This document shows, one piece after another, positions 9,522 through 19,584 of a DNA stretch of 64,000 nt (within the stretch, counting starts at the first letter, position 1; the number at the start of each line of letters is the position of its first letter). The notes beneath the pieces were generated by a model. It was not told the origin of the DNA. It made no database searches and saw nothing but the letters and a program-made list of their open reading frames with translations. Made by a program: the position numbers and the translations under genes. This DNA comes from Paraglaciecola algarum (GTDB taxonomy: Bacteria > Pseudomonadota > Gammaproteobacteria > Enterobacterales > Alteromonadaceae): positions 244,284-308,283 of the forward strand of contig NZ_JAKGAS010000007.1 of the NCBI RefSeq assembly GCF_021532655.1, given 5' to 3'.

Positions 9522-10373
9522 TTACCGGTAACACCAATGTTTAACACCTTGTTGTTGCAAAAATCCGTCTGCATTTGGCCCTTGTAATAGTGCCAGCGTG
9601 GCTAATAGTCCAGCTTGAATACAATGGTCAGTGGCGACGGTTACCGAACGGGCAGAGTCTTCTATGGGATAACCCGTTTTAGGGTTGAGTATGTGCCCAT
9701 AACGGATACCATCTTTTAGAAGGTAGCGTTTAGCGTCACCGCTTGTGGCTAATCCACCTTGATAGATTCTTAACACTTTTTGTGTTTTCAGCTGTGACTT
9801 AAAACTTTCAATACCGATCAACCATGCTTGTTGATTAGCTCTTGAACGAGTGACTTGAATATCGCCACCAAAGTTAACCACAACAGAGGTTAATGGAGCC
9901 TGTTCTTTACAAATTTTTGCCACATTATCTACCGCATACTCTTTGCCTATCCCCCCAAAATCTAGCTCCATTCCTTCAGGTAAACGAATGTTTTGTTGAT
10001 TGTATTTTACTTTAGGCCAACCAACTTTTGGCAAAATAGCTTTTACTTGCTGTTTTGTAGGAATATTGTCAGAGCCGTCAAATTTCCAGATTTTTCGTAA
10101 TACACCAGAGGTGATATCGAACAAACCTTCACTTATCTCATAACAGGTATTGGCAAACTCTAACAATCGATATGTTTCATCATCTATGGCGACTGATTGG
10201 CCTTTGCTCTTGTTGATCTGGTCAATTAAATTACCACCAAGGTAACGACTATATTTTTGTTCGATTCTTCGGCATTCGGCATAAGCAAAAGAGGTTAAAT
10301 GCTGGGCTAACTTTTGATCTTGGCTATCAATAAGCAGTTCACATGGGCTAGCCATAGCCGAAAAACGACCCAA
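9522..10373 (-). CDS. apbE: ApbE-family FAD:protein FMN transferase
   Basis: ApbE enzymes attach FMN from FAD to Ser/Thr of target proteins in the cell envelope. About 283 aa: RFSAMASPCELLID at the N-terminus, LDFGGIGKEYAVD (FAD site), ATSGDAKRYLL, and GHILNPKTGYP near the C-terminus match the family. The family's Mg-binding Asp-x-x-x-Thr segment reads QAGLLAT here (Gly for Asp). No lipobox or signal peptide precedes the domain. The start shown is TTG at 10373; the frame stays open upstream to about 10487 without an ATG/GTG/TTG, so a rare start cannot be excluded. Last gene of the TlpA-DUF4266-DUF3570-ApbE operon. Confidence 0.85.
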   Translation of the reverse strand: MGRFSAMASPCELLIDSQDQKLAQHLTSFAYAECRRIEQKYSRYLGGNLIDQINKSKGQSVAIDDETYRLLEFANTCYEISEGLFDITSGVLRKIWKFDGSDNIPTKQQVKAILPKVGWPKVKYNQQNIRLPEGMELDFGGIGKEYAVDNVAKICKEQAPLTSVVVNFGGDIQVTRSRANQQAWLIGIESFKSQLKTQKVLRIYQGGLATSGDAKRYLLKDGIRYGHILNPKTGYPIEDSARSVTVATDHCIQAGLLATLALLQGPNADGFLQQQGVKHWCYR

Positions 10374-10450
10374 AAAATGATCGTTTTTCTGCTCTATAAC
10401 AAATGTTTGGTTGGGGTTAATTATTGCATCCTCACCAATTTGACTTGGCT

Positions 10451-11749
10451 TTAAAAACTGTAGCTCACCTGAGCAATTATTGCATTTAAGCTAGGGTACA
10501 AATTTTGTTGCTGTAAAATACCGGGCGCTGTAACGCCAGAGTTCTTAGGGTTTTGTTGATAATACTCCAACCTAAATGCCAGTTCATTGCCACTTGCCAT
10601 AGTCATTCCATATTTAAAGCCTAAGGTATAAGCCGTCATTTCGCCCAATCGATAGTCAGCACTTGCATGCTTGGGTAATTCATTACCTTCCATCAAGAAT
10701 GGACGATATAAATCTGCAGCACTTTGTTGGTAATATCTAAAATGCGGCTGAATGTAAGTATTGTTGCTTAAGTTAATACGAAAACGCGTATCAATAGTGT
10801 GAGAATTAATATCCCAATCATCAGTGGCAAAACGATAAGATACATCGGACACACCTAAGCTCGATGCGTATTTTGTTTGCCAATAAACACTATGCCTCGC
10901 TCGTTTATCTGGGCGATTTTCATATAATAAACTTTGAGTTTGACCTTGTTCATTGACCACACTTAACACTTTAAATGGATCAGTGTGATATCCCTCTGAA
11001 ACTGAATACCCGTAGTTAAATTGCATCAACATTTTACGACTGATGACTTGGGTTACGCCAAATAACAAATCTACTATGGTTTTATCATCACTACCAGATT
11101 GACGAGTCTCACCAAATGCCGTTCTGTATGCCTCTTCGTTAGCAAATTGTCCTTGGTCGATAACCATCTGTGAAAATGCCACAGGCCGCCCACCTTCAGG
11201 GTCAATAGTATCAAATGCTAAAGACACTCCAGCAGAAACTGTGGTGTTTTTTTGATTAAAGTCTTTTGCTAACGAACCATTCACAGCTAAAGACAAATAA
11301 TCGTACTCTTTGGATAAATGCAAACCAGAGCTCACTTTGTAGTCTTGCCATAGTGGTTGGGTCCATTGTCCTTCTAGTTGTACACGGGTATCTTTAAATG
11401 TGTCATCTAAGGGAGTATCACTAGCATTAATTTGATATTGCCCGTTGCCAGAAGGTCGAGTAAATGTTTGTACACTTTCTTGTGGTACAGCGCCTGTTGC
11501 TGATGCGCCGGTTAAGGTATCTAATACTAATTTTGCTGAAAAAATATGTTCATCACCAAAATCTTTTTTAGCCGCAAAAACGCCCTCTACGGCGGTTACA
11601 CGGTCTGTTTCGCCATAATATAACAAGGCAGTGTCCATTTCCCAAACAGACTCTTGGGCATCAACAGTTGGCGTTACACCTAACAAGGCACATGTGGCCG
11701 TGGCCAGTGCTGCAGTTACGTTTTTAGATTTAGTTAGTTGCATCCACAA
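10451..11749 (-). CDS. DUF3570 outer-membrane-like protein
   Basis: 432 aa. A signal peptide ends near VDAQES (about residue 31); the rest is beta-strand rich with alternating aromatics and a C-terminal Phe (ALNAIIAQVSYSF), typical of an outer-membrane barrel. Segments such as ALLYYGETDRVTAVEGV and DTLTGASATGAVPQ match DUF3570 proteins. It overlaps the DUF4266 gene by 16 nt and precedes apbE. Family function is unknown; occurrence with ApbE suggests a flavin- or redox-linked envelope complex (inference). Confidence 0.85.
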   Translation of the reverse strand: MWMQLTKSKNVTAALATATCALLGVTPTVDAQESVWEMDTALLYYGETDRVTAVEGVFAAKKDFGDEHIFSAKLVLDTLTGASATGAVPQESVQTFTRPSGNGQYQINASDTPLDDTFKDTRVQLEGQWTQPLWQDYKVSSGLHLSKEYDYLSLAVNGSLAKDFNQKNTTVSAGVSLAFDTIDPEGGRPVAFSQMVIDQGQFANEEAYRTAFGETRQSGSDDKTIVDLLFGVTQVISRKMLMQFNYGYSVSEGYHTDPFKVLSVVNEQGQTQSLLYENRPDKRARHSVYWQTKYASSLGVSDVSYRFATDDWDINSHTIDTRFRINLSNNTYIQPHFRYYQQSAADLYRPFLMEGNELPKHASADYRLGEMTAYTLGFKYGMTMASGNELAFRLEYYQQNPKNSGVTAPGILQQQNLYPSLNAIIAQVSYSF

Positions 11750-11958
11750 CCCCCACCAGCAAAGGCTCTGCCGCCACTTGTTGCTTCTTTACTAAAATAA
11801 ATGTGGTCGTCTAGCCCTAGGTCAATACCTTCAGCATCTAGTGCCATTTCTTTTTTGGCTAAGATATCTCTTTCCCAGGGCTTCACCCCTAAACTGGCAC
11901 AACCCACTAACTGCAATGCCAGCACTAACCCTATAATTTTAGTTAATTTATTAGTCAT
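11734..11958 (-). CDS. DUF4266 small lipoprotein with C-terminal Gly/Cys motif
   Basis: 74-aa lipoprotein: signal peptide with lipobox LVGC (Cys about residue 19), then VKPWERDILAKKEMALD and a striking C-terminal GGGCGCN. This is the usual shape of DUF4266. The two C-terminal Cys could be a metal or thiol site serviced by the TlpA-like protein encoded just upstream; that is inference. It starts 7 nt after the TlpA gene and overlaps the DUF3570 gene. Confidence 0.85.
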   Translation of the reverse strand: MTNKLTKIIGLVLALQLVGCASLGVKPWERDILAKKEMALDAEGIDLGLDDHIYFSKEATSGGRAFAGGGCGCN

Positions 11959-11964
11959 AGTTAA

Positions 11965-12468
11965 TCACTCCTTTTCTTGCAGTAGTGAACTAATTTCTTG
12001 TTCATATTGTTTTTGTTTGTTTATAAAAAAACCTGTATGAAAAAAACGGATGTTGCCAGCCCTGTCTATTAAATAACTGCTCGGCATTCCCACTAATTTA
12101 TATGCCTCAGCTATTTTTCCTTGAGGGTCATAAACCACTGGTAACTTGGTTGGAATAGTACGCAGAAACTCGTCCGCAAGGTGCCGTTCTTGGTCTAAAT
12201 TAACTGTGATTATTTGTAACCCCTGAGCTGCATACTCTTGCTGCATAGTATTCATCCACGGAAAGGATTTTCTACATGGTTTGCACCAACTTGCCCAAAA
12301 ATCGACATACACAACCTTTCCTTTCAAAGCCGATAATTTTGCTGGCAAATGACTGGTGTTTAATGTGAAGTCTTTTGCAGACTGAGCATTGACCAAGCAT
12401 GAGTGAGAAAAGGCCATAACATACAAAACAACCAATATTTTAGGAGTAAATTTATTCAAAAAATGCAC
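11965..12468 (-). CDS. TlpA-like periplasmic thioredoxin
   Basis: 167-aa thiol-disulfide oxidoreductase of the TlpA/ResA group: a signal peptide or anchor in the first 28 residues, then FWASWCKPCRKSFPWM with the CKPC active site, and a cis-Pro region VGMPSSYLIDRAG. It likely keeps thiols of the next-encoded Cys-tailed lipoprotein reduced (inference). First gene of the operon that ends with apbE. Confidence 0.9.
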   Translation of the reverse strand: MHFLNKFTPKILVVLYVMAFSHSCLVNAQSAKDFTLNTSHLPAKLSALKGKVVYVDFWASWCKPCRKSFPWMNTMQQEYAAQGLQIITVNLDQERHLADEFLRTIPTKLPVVYDPQGKIAEAYKLVGMPSSYLIDRAGNIRFFHTGFFINKQKQYEQEISSLLQEKE

Positions 12469-12543
12469 CTTTACTAAACGTTCAATTGTGACAATAAAAC
12501 CAATCTAAACTATTAAACTTAACTAAATCTTAAGGTATAAAAC

Positions 12544-12570
12544 AAAAAAAGCTCCCGAAGGAGCTTTTTT
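12544..12570 (-). terminator. Rho-independent terminator of arcA
   Basis: Stem GCTCC (12551-12555) / GGAGC (12560-12564) with a CGAA loop, flanked by a run of A on the left and T on the right. It can therefore act in both directions. It lies 25 nt past the arcA stop. Confidence 0.9.
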
Positions 12571-12594
12571 CATAAATTGTTTCAGGCTAGATGT

Positions 12595-13302
12595 TTATGA
12601 GTCAACTGAACCACAGAAGCGGTAACCTTCACCATGAATTGTCACAATCAAATCATCGGCATTAGTCTCTGATTCAAAATGTTTACGAATTCGGCGAATC
12701 GTTACGTCAACGGTTCTGTCGTTAGGGCGCAACTCACGACCAGTCATTTCCATAATCAGCTGTTCGCGAGTTAGAATTTTTCCTGGATTATTCAAAAACA
12801 AATGTAATGCTCTGAACTCACTCCGAGGTAAACGAAACTCTTTGCTGCTTGGAGAGATTAAACTTCTGCTGTCGCCATCTAATGTCCAGCCATTGAAACT
12901 TACGCGACTTGGTAAGTCATCATCTTCACTAGTATTGCTAGTACGCGTTAATAAGTTACGTGCACGTATAGTTAACTCTCTAGGGTTAAACGGTTTAGTA
13001 AGATAATCATCTGCACCAATTTCTAATCCCAAAATACGGTCAACATCGTTATCTCTGCCCGTTAAGAATATTAACCCAATATTTTTACGGCCTCGGACTT
13101 CTCGAGCCAAGATCAAACCGTTTTTACCAGGTAGGTTAATATCCATAATAACCAAGTTAATAGTATTGTTTTCAAAGATACTATGCATTTGCTCGCCGTT
13201 TTCAGCTTCAAAAACATTATACCCTTCAGCCTCAAATAAGCTCTTCAGAGTAGTACGGGTTACAACTTCATCTTCAACAATTAATACGTTTGGGGTCTGC
13301 AT
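12595..13302 (-). CDS. arcA: Aerobic respiration response regulator ArcA
   Basis: Global redox regulator of the OmpR family, 235 aa. Receiver domain: [20 protein letters not shown], phospho-acceptor Asp54 in [12 protein letters not shown], and [13 protein letters not shown]. Winged-helix DNA-binding domain: [27 protein letters not shown]..., [23 protein letters not shown]. Sequence and length match ArcA closely. No arcB gene is visible beside it, as is normal. A strong terminator follows. Confidence 0.95.
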   Translation of the reverse strand: MQTPNVLIVEDEVVTRTTLKSLFEAEGYNVFEAENGEQMHSIFENNTINLVIMDINLPGKNGLILAREVRGRKNIGLIFLTGRDNDVDRILGLEIGADDYLTKPFNPRELTIRARNLLTRTSNTSEDDDLPSRVSFNGWTLDGDSRSLISPSSKEFRLPRSEFRALHLFLNNPGKILTREQLIMEMTGRELRPNDRTVDVTIRRIRKHFESETNADDLIVTIHGEGYRFCGSVDS

Positions 13303-13439
13303 CTTTTCAGGCCTGATTTCTAATTTAGTTAAAAGTTTACCAGAAAATATCTAATTATCAGGGTTTTATCTAGAAAAATTTCAAGATATAAATAATTTAT
13401 TAGCATTCTGTTTACGAAAAGCGACATTTAGGTACAAAT

Positions 13440-15119
13440 TTACACCAAAGAACCGCTAGGAACTTTATCAATATCAATTTTTTTTACCGGGAACAAAATA
13501 TCAAACTTTACTCCCTTTTGCTCTTCACTAACTAGCGATATTGAGCCATTTAGCGCTTGAGTAACCAAATTGTAAACTAGGTGCATACCTAAACCGCTTC
13601 CCCCTTGGCCACGTTTAGTAGTCACAAAAGGGTCAAAAATTCGTTGGCGCATATCTGTAGAGATACCTCTGCCATTATCGGTGAATACAATCCTAATTTT
13701 ACTATTTTCGACCAAATCAATACTGATGTTAATTTCACCACATTCAATATGTTCAAATCCATGAATAATTGAATTCATTATAAGATTAATAATAATTTGA
13801 TTAATCGGACCAGCTTTTGATTCAATATACAAAGAGTCTGCACAATGTACGTTAATTTTATGCTGCACTTTTTTCAGCTTAGGTCGCATAGACATCAATA
13901 TTTCTTCCATTAATTTGCTGAAAGAAAATACTCTGTTATTTTCTGATGACTGATCCACAGCCACTTGTTTAAAACTTGATATCAGTTCTGCTGCTCGATT
14001 TAAATTACGATAAATAATATTGAGGTTTTCTTCCCCTTCAACCATAAACTTAGATAGAGCACTTGCTTTTAAGGATTTATTTTCAAAAGACTTTCTCACA
14101 TCAGCAAGCCTGTCTAACATCATAGTAGAAGCGGTGACCCCTAAACCAATTGGAGTGTTAACTTCGTGGGCAACTCCCGCTACCATGTCACCAAGCGAGG
14201 CCATTTTTTCATTTTGTACAATTTGTCGCTGAAATTGATGTAATTTTTCTAAAGTTTGAATTAATTCGTTATTTGCTTCTTTTAATGCTTGAGTACGCTG
14301 TTGCACCTTTTCTTCAAGACTGGCATTTAATCTATTTTGTTCGGCTTCGGCTTTGTTTTGCCTATCCATATGTTCTTGTGTGCGGTGCAACATACCATTA
14401 AAGGCCTCACACAAAATATCTAACTCTTTTATACCTGTTAACTCTGCTCGACTTGAGTAGTCTTTTTGACGACTTATTCGCTGCACAAGCTTTACCAGGT
14501 TATTTATAGGCCGGGTAATTGACCTTTGTAATCTGACTGTAAAAATAAAACAGAACAATAGACACACAATAGAAACACAAACTGTAATTAGCACGGATCT
14601 AAAGATTAATTCTTCTAATTGCTCGGCAGATGAACGTAAATATGTGTAACCAACAAGCTCTTGTTCGAATTTAATGGGCCTAATAATTTCCACGATTCCA
14701 TTAGACATTTTCGGTTCGACTAGTTCGGAAACTTGACTAAATTTTGCTTTGACCGGCGCTATACCCTGTTTATTGTAACTGGCAAAAAATTCTATGGATT
14801 CGTCTGCTAAAATTTTATAGATGTGTACATTTTCAATAACGTCTGACACTGCTAGTGCGGTTAAACTATATTGTTCTGCTTGATTGTCGTTTTCCTGAAT
14901 AGGCTTAATCGCCGTGCGGCTAATTATATCCGCAAACATAATTACGTTTTCTTTGAGAGATGTTTTGTAGGTTGTAATTTGGCTATATAAATTAACACCA
15001 GACGCAATAACAATAGAAGCTGATGTAATGGCTACAACAACCCATATAATTAAACTTTTAATAGATAAACGTTTTGTGTCAGATGACATACTAAACTTCA
15101 CATCCCATAGATTAGTCAA
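13440..15119 (-). CDS. Sensor histidine kinase with HAMP domain
   Basis: 559-aa membrane kinase. TM1 (about 24-45), a periplasmic sensing domain (about 46-175), TM2 (about 176-198), HAMP with RPINNLVKLVQRISR, a long coiled coil (about 250-305), HisKA with VAGVAHEVNTPIG (His about 318), and HATPase_c with NLIMNSIIHGF, FTDNGRGIS and GGSGLGMHLVYN. HisKA plus coiled coil resembles kinases that report to NtrC-like regulators, but no regulator gene adjoins it, so it is an orphan. Not ArcB: it lacks the receiver and Hpt domains. Confidence 0.88.
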   Translation of the reverse strand: MTNLWDVKFSMSSDTKRLSIKSLIIWVVVAITSASIVIASGVNLYSQITTYKTSLKENVIMFADIISRTAIKPIQENDNQAEQYSLTALAVSDVIENVHIYKILADESIEFFASYNKQGIAPVKAKFSQVSELVEPKMSNGIVEIIRPIKFEQELVGYTYLRSSAEQLEELIFRSVLITVCVSIVCLLFCFIFTVRLQRSITRPINNLVKLVQRISRQKDYSSRAELTGIKELDILCEAFNGMLHRTQEHMDRQNKAEAEQNRLNASLEEKVQQRTQALKEANNELIQTLEKLHQFQRQIVQNEKMASLGDMVAGVAHEVNTPIGLGVTASTMMLDRLADVRKSFENKSLKASALSKFMVEGEENLNIIYRNLNRAAELISSFKQVAVDQSSENNRVFSFSKLMEEILMSMRPKLKKVQHKINVHCADSLYIESKAGPINQIIINLIMNSIIHGFEHIECGEINISIDLVENSKIRIVFTDNGRGISTDMRQRIFDPFVTTKRGQGGSGLGMHLVYNLVTQALNGSISLVSEEQKGVKFDILFPVKKIDIDKVPSGSLV

Positions 15120-15159
15120 TATTGGTATAAAAATTACAAAATTGAAACCTTATTCAGTA

Positions 15160-15531
15160 CTAATGTTTTACCAGCTTAATTAATTCTTCTTGGCTGATTT
15201 GATATTTTTGGGCAATTCTTTGCATAGTTACTTGCCAATCTATTTCTTCTAACTTACTCATTTTACTGTTTTTAACTAAAGCTAAATCAGTTAAACACAA
15301 ACATATAACATCATTCTTTTTAACCTCTAAAACAGGCACTGCAACCGCAGCCTGTTTATAGATTAACCGAGGACAGGCTTTAGTACGTTCCTCTGACTGA
15401 ATACACTTACTAGGTAATGCTTTGGCTTGATTAACGTGAACGACTCCGATTAAAAAAATGCTTAGCAAAATTGTAAATTTATACAAACTAAATTGCTGCT
15501 TGATAAAGTGAAACATATTCTGCTGCCGCAT
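15160..15531 (-). CDS. Small secreted protein of unknown function
   Basis: Up to 123 aa. The likely start is the inner ATG at 15516 (MFHFIKQQFSLYK), giving 118 aa with a signal peptide (hydrophobic about 15-32, cut near AKA). Five Cys occur in the mature part (SKCIQSEERTKACPRLIY, DVICLCLTDL). The C-terminal half QRIAQKYQISQEELIKLV looks helical, LysM-like in spacing. The 5' end overlaps the glgA 3' end by about 30 nt, so it is probably translated from the glgA message. Family not recognised. Confidence 0.6.
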   Translation of the reverse strand: MRQQNMFHFIKQQFSLYKFTILLSIFLIGVVHVNQAKALPSKCIQSEERTKACPRLIYKQAAVAVPVLEVKKNDVICLCLTDLALVKNSKMSKLEEIDWQVTMQRIAQKYQISQEELIKLVKH

Positions 15532-16912
15532 CTTGCCAAGTAAAATGTGTTGCCATGGCGCGTTTCACCACTGCTTCAAATTCTTTTGGGTCTTCATGGT
15601 AAAACAATAAAGCTCTTTGTATACAAGATAATAAAGCCGCACCAGTAGGCTCTTCAAAAATGAAACCCGTAGCATTTTCTGGTTGTTGAGCAATATCCAC
15701 TACCGTATCTTTCAATCCACCTACCGCTCTAACAATAGGTAAAGTCCCATACGCTAGGCTGTACATTTGATTTAAACCACAAGGTTCAAATAAAGAGGGC
15801 ATCAAAAAGAAGTCACTCCCAGCTTCAATCATATGGGCCTTACGTACACTAAAGTCTTCTACGAAGGCACATTTAGTCGAGTGCTTAGCGGCAGTATCTT
15901 TCAATATTTGGCTAATGTAGGGGTCACCCGTACCTATGATTGCCAACTGTACTTTATGCTGCATCAGCTGTTCAAGAATAGGTAAAATAAAACCAAAACC
16001 TTTTTGATCAGTCAATCGACACACCATACCAATTAAGGGCACATTAGCTTGTTGAGGTAAGCCCACTTCTTTTTGGATATCAGCTTTACAGGCTTTTTTG
16101 CCGGATAAATCATCGAGTTGATAATTTTGCGCTATATGTGGATCAGTCGTAGGGTCCCACTGACTATAATCACAACCATTTAATATACCACTTACATCAG
16201 AATATCTGCGTTGAAATTCTTCAAATAAATAGTGCGATCCTAAAGGAGTTAATAACTCTTGAGCATAGTTAGGACTCACTGCATTAATTTTATTTGCATA
16301 GCGAATTCCCATTTTTACATAATTTAATGCATCACCATCAAGCTGACTATGTAAGTTATAGTGAGGTTGTAAATAAGGAATTTCACTGAATCTGTGTGCT
16401 CCTTGATATGCTCCATTATGGATAGTAAACACAGTGCGCGATTTGGCAAAAAAGCCAGTATCGTCAATACTTACAAAATATGGCGTTAATGCTGTATGCC
16501 AGTCGTTACAATGTACAATATCTGGCTGAAAATTAACGACTTGTGCTGTTTTTATTGCAGCATGAGCAAAAAAGGCAAATCGTTCCGCATTATCTGCATA
16601 GGCATGATAAGTATCGGCATAAAGCCCTTTACGGTTAAAAAATTCAGAATGATCTACAGCCAGCACTCTCAGGCCTTGTAAATCTAGTTGTTTAACGCCA
16701 AACTCATAAGCCTCATGACCTGAAAATAAAGTTTGTTTTTCACAAATATCATCGGCATTAAATTTTTCGGCTAGTTGCCTGTAGTAAGGTAAAACTATTG
16801 TGACTTCGTGGCCCAATTCAGCAAGAGCTAAAGGTAATGCTTTACCAACATCAGCTAAACCGCCAGTTTTGACTAGATCTTCCACCTCTGAAACAACAAA
16901 AAGAACTTTCAT
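15488..16912 (-). CDS. glgA: Glycogen synthase (ADP-glucose type)
   Basis: GT5 glucosyltransferase that extends alpha-1,4-glucan from ADP-glucose. 474 aa, normal length. N-terminal VVSEVEDLVKTGGLADVGKALP carries the ADP-glucose-binding KTGGLADV; then HCNDWHTALTPYF and the C-terminal Rossmann domain with MVCRLTDQKGFG and the catalytic-loop block MPSLFEPCGLNQMYSLAYGTLPIVRAVGGL. No other glg genes are in the window. Confidence 0.95.
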   Translation of the reverse strand: MKVLFVVSEVEDLVKTGGLADVGKALPLALAELGHEVTIVLPYYRQLAEKFNADDICEKQTLFSGHEAYEFGVKQLDLQGLRVLAVDHSEFFNRKGLYADTYHAYADNAERFAFFAHAAIKTAQVVNFQPDIVHCNDWHTALTPYFVSIDDTGFFAKSRTVFTIHNGAYQGAHRFSEIPYLQPHYNLHSQLDGDALNYVKMGIRYANKINAVSPNYAQELLTPLGSHYLFEEFQRRYSDVSGILNGCDYSQWDPTTDPHIAQNYQLDDLSGKKACKADIQKEVGLPQQANVPLIGMVCRLTDQKGFGFILPILEQLMQHKVQLAIIGTGDPYISQILKDTAAKHSTKCAFVEDFSVRKAHMIEAGSDFFLMPSLFEPCGLNQMYSLAYGTLPIVRAVGGLKDTVVDIAQQPENATGFIFEEPTGAALLSCIQRALLFYHEDPKEFEAVVKRAMATHFTWQDAAAEYVSLYQAAI

Positions 16913-16921
16913 AACTATCCC

Positions 16922-17947
16922 TTATTTTACGCGATTGCACTGATAAAGACTAAATTTAGTGGTTTGTTTAAGTAAAGTTACCACATTAAATCGTTTTTCT
17001 AGTAACTCAGAATAACGCAAAAATTTATTAGCCACTAAAACTAAGTTACCACTAGGAGCGATAAATTTATTTAACTGCCCAATAAATCCTTCTGTGACTG
17101 AATAGTCTGTTTGAATTCCAGTATGAAACGGAGGGTTAGTCACTATTGTAGAAAACTTACCTGTGACATTAGCCAAGCCATTTGAAGCTAATACTTCAAC
17201 GTCGAGTCCGTTTAACTTAGCGCTTTGCTGTGAACAATAAACAGCTAGTGCACTTACATCACTCATGACTATTTTACTATCCGGGCTTTTAAGTCCAACA
17301 AAACAGCCAATCACACCCGCACCGCAACCAAAATCTAACACTCGTCCAAACTTAATATCAGGTAAATTCTCGAGCAATAGCTGAGTACCTAAATCTAATG
17401 AGCCGTGATTAAACACACCAGGTAAAGAACACACTTTATAACTTAAACCAGCTACAGCAACGGTTAATTCTTTGTGCCATTTTGCAATATCAAAAGCTTT
17501 TACGTCTTTATCTACCTGACCTCCAAACAATGCACAATGACGAGCCGAATCAATCTTATTAGTTTGACTGCTCACTGGATCTAACAATTTCACAGCACTT
17601 TTGATACCACCTTTGTTCTCACCTACCAGTAATAAGCTGCCATTCTTATTTAAACAAGCAGCAATATTGGCAATTAACATTTTTAACTGGTCTTTGGATT
17701 TAGGTACATAAATTACAGCGCCATCAAACTTATTATCTGTTGGGTAAGCTGCTGCAAAAGTATGTTGCTGCGTATTTCCGTGACTTTGACTTTGTTGATA
17801 AATATCAAAATATTGATGAAAAACACTAATATCTGCTTGGCCTAAACTGGAGGTAATATGCGTATCTGTAGGGTTAACCAATAACCATTTACCTGTAGTA
17901 AAAATATCTTTATTACGGACTAATACCTGACTAGGAGCACTTAACAT
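16922..17947 (-). CDS. rsmC: 16S rRNA m2G1207 methyltransferase
   Basis: Methylates N2 of G1207 in the small-subunit rRNA using SAM. 341 aa with two Rossmann-like halves; the C-terminal half has the SAM loop VLDFGCGAGVIGCFVG and the catalytic NPPFHTG. Its ATG and the trmB stop share the base at 17947, so the pair is translationally coupled. Confidence 0.92.
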   Translation of the reverse strand: MLSAPSQVLVRNKDIFTTGKWLLVNPTDTHITSSLGQADISVFHQYFDIYQQSQSHGNTQQHTFAAAYPTDNKFDGAVIYVPKSKDQLKMLIANIAACLNKNGSLLLVGENKGGIKSAVKLLDPVSSQTNKIDSARHCALFGGQVDKDVKAFDIAKWHKELTVAVAGLSYKVCSLPGVFNHGSLDLGTQLLLENLPDIKFGRVLDFGCGAGVIGCFVGLKSPDSKIVMSDVSALAVYCSQQSAKLNGLDVEVLASNGLANVTGKFSTIVTNPPFHTGIQTDYSVTEGFIGQLNKFIAPSGNLVLVANKFLRYSELLEKRFNVVTLLKQTTKFSLYQCNRVK

Positions 17948-18666
17948 TAAGACACTCTCTCAAACATTAAATCCCATACGCCATGGCCTAACCTATGGCC
18001 GCGCTGTTCAAATTTAGTTAGTGGACGCTGAGCTGGACGAGGCACAAAATCATTTGATTCAGACTGATTTTTAAAACCTTCAGCTTCTGTCATCACTTCT
18101 AACATATGTTCAGAATAATTTTCCCAATCGGTAGCCATATGAAATACACCACCTATTGCAAGTTTAGATCTGAGTTTTTGCACAAACTCAGGCTGTACAA
18201 TACGTCTTTTATGATGACGGGTTTTATGCCAAGGGTCTGGAAAAAATAGCTGCACTCTGGCCAAACTATTGTCTGCCACACAATCAGCTAATATTTCTAC
18301 TGCATCATGTTCGAATACTCTAAGGTTTTTTACACCTTTTTCAGCAGCTTCACCTAAGCACGCTCCCACGCCAGGCTTGTGTACTTCAATACCAATAAAA
18401 TCTTTATCAGGTTCATTTTGTGCCATCTCAACTAATGACTTACCCATACCAAAACCTATTTCTAACACGACCGGTGCTTGGCGACCAAAAGTGTCGGTAA
18501 AGTTTTGTAAACCACTGGCATGCTCTAAGCCCATGGTTGGCCAGTGAAGTTCAATTGACTTAGCCTGCCCTGCAGTTAAACGACCTTCTCTTTTTACAAA
18601 GCTTTGGATTTTGCGAATATAAACGCCAGCCGCTGCGGCTTCTTGTTCATTTTTAAACTGACTCAT
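17947..18666 (-). CDS. trmB: tRNA (guanine-46-N7)-methyltransferase
   Basis: Makes m7G46 in the variable loop of tRNAs. 239 aa: [16 protein letters not shown] (SAM loop), [34 protein letters not shown] (catalytic and tRNA-binding block), and the C-terminal [20 protein letters not shown]. Normal family length. First gene of the trmB-rsmC pair. Confidence 0.96.
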   Translation of the reverse strand: MSQFKNEQEAAAAGVYIRKIQSFVKREGRLTAGQAKSIELHWPTMGLEHASGLQNFTDTFGRQAPVVLEIGFGMGKSLVEMAQNEPDKDFIGIEVHKPGVGACLGEAAEKGVKNLRVFEHDAVEILADCVADNSLARVQLFFPDPWHKTRHHKRRIVQPEFVQKLRSKLAIGGVFHMATDWENYSEHMLEVMTEAEGFKNQSESNDFVPRPAQRPLTKFEQRGHRLGHGVWDLMFERVS

Positions 18667-18768
18667 TTGGGGATCTCATTCTAAAATTTTTCTGATTTTT
18701 TATTTCATTGAATATTGCGCATTATCCTTTGCCACCAGCTGAATGCAAGGTCAACACATATCAAGGGC

Positions 18769-19506
18769 TTAACTAAGTGTGTTAATGTTTTCTGCTAAAT
18801 ACTTAGCCAACAGTTCTGGTTGCTCAATTGGTATCATATGACCTGCATTTTTAATAACCTGACTATTTGCATTTGGAAGTGCAGCTGACATAGCCGCAAA
18901 AGATTGTTTACTGACGAAATTATCTGACTCCCCAGCAATCAAATTTATTTGAAACTTAGTTTTAGCCAGTTTAGGTATTAAATTAGCTCTATTGGTTGTA
19001 GCCCGATATTGCGCAGTTAATACACCCGCACCTAAGTCTTGTTCCATTTGACTAACTAACGTTTTTAACTCGCCATTTTTTTGATTGGCCGGATGAAAAA
19101 ACTGCTCTAAGCGTTTATCAGACATACCTTTGTACTGTTTGTTTTTAATTAAATTTAAAGTTTGCTGACGAGACTTTTTATCTAATTCTGAAAACTCACC
19201 GGCTGTACTAGCAATTAAGGTTAAGGATTTAATACGACTGGAATTTTCTAAGGCAGACATAGCTGCGATATATGCCCCCATGGAAAACCCAACCAAGTGC
19301 ACTTTGTCGTCAAAATATGCCAATCGATCTGCCGTTAACATTTTCATTTGAGCAAGGTCTTCAGCCCACTGCAAAGGCACAAATGCTCGCATTGGAATAT
19401 CTAGATAATGCCAACACGCATTAAAAATTCTTTCATCACATAAAGTGCCAGGTAAAAATACAATAGGTTGCTCAATGGTATATTTTTTAGGCTGGGTATT
19501 TGGCAA
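18769..19506 (-). CDS. Alpha/beta hydrolase
   Basis: Serine hydrolase of the alpha/beta fold: VFLPGTLCDERIF (oxyanion region), nucleophile elbow VGFSMGAYIA (Ser), catalytic Asp in IAGESDNFVSKQ and His in KNAGHMIPIEQP, so the triad is complete. The frame is open back to an ATG at 19626, but that would overlap the divergent mutY start by 42 nt and add a non-homologous, basic N-terminus. The TTG at 19506, just before PNTQPKKYTIEQP, is preferred and gives 245 aa. Substrate unknown. Confidence 0.8.
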   Translation of the reverse strand: MPNTQPKKYTIEQPIVFLPGTLCDERIFNACWHYLDIPMRAFVPLQWAEDLAQMKMLTADRLAYFDDKVHLVGFSMGAYIAAMSALENSSRIKSLTLIASTAGEFSELDKKSRQQTLNLIKNKQYKGMSDKRLEQFFHPANQKNGELKTLVSQMEQDLGAGVLTAQYRATTNRANLIPKLAKTKFQINLIAGESDNFVSKQSFAAMSAALPNANSQVIKNAGHMIPIEQPELLAKYLAENINTLS

Positions 19507-19584
19507 GTTAATCTCTACTAAACTTTTTGTTAGGTTATCAGGTATTATCCGCTTAATTATCCTAAGCGCAAAGTAATCAGTTCT

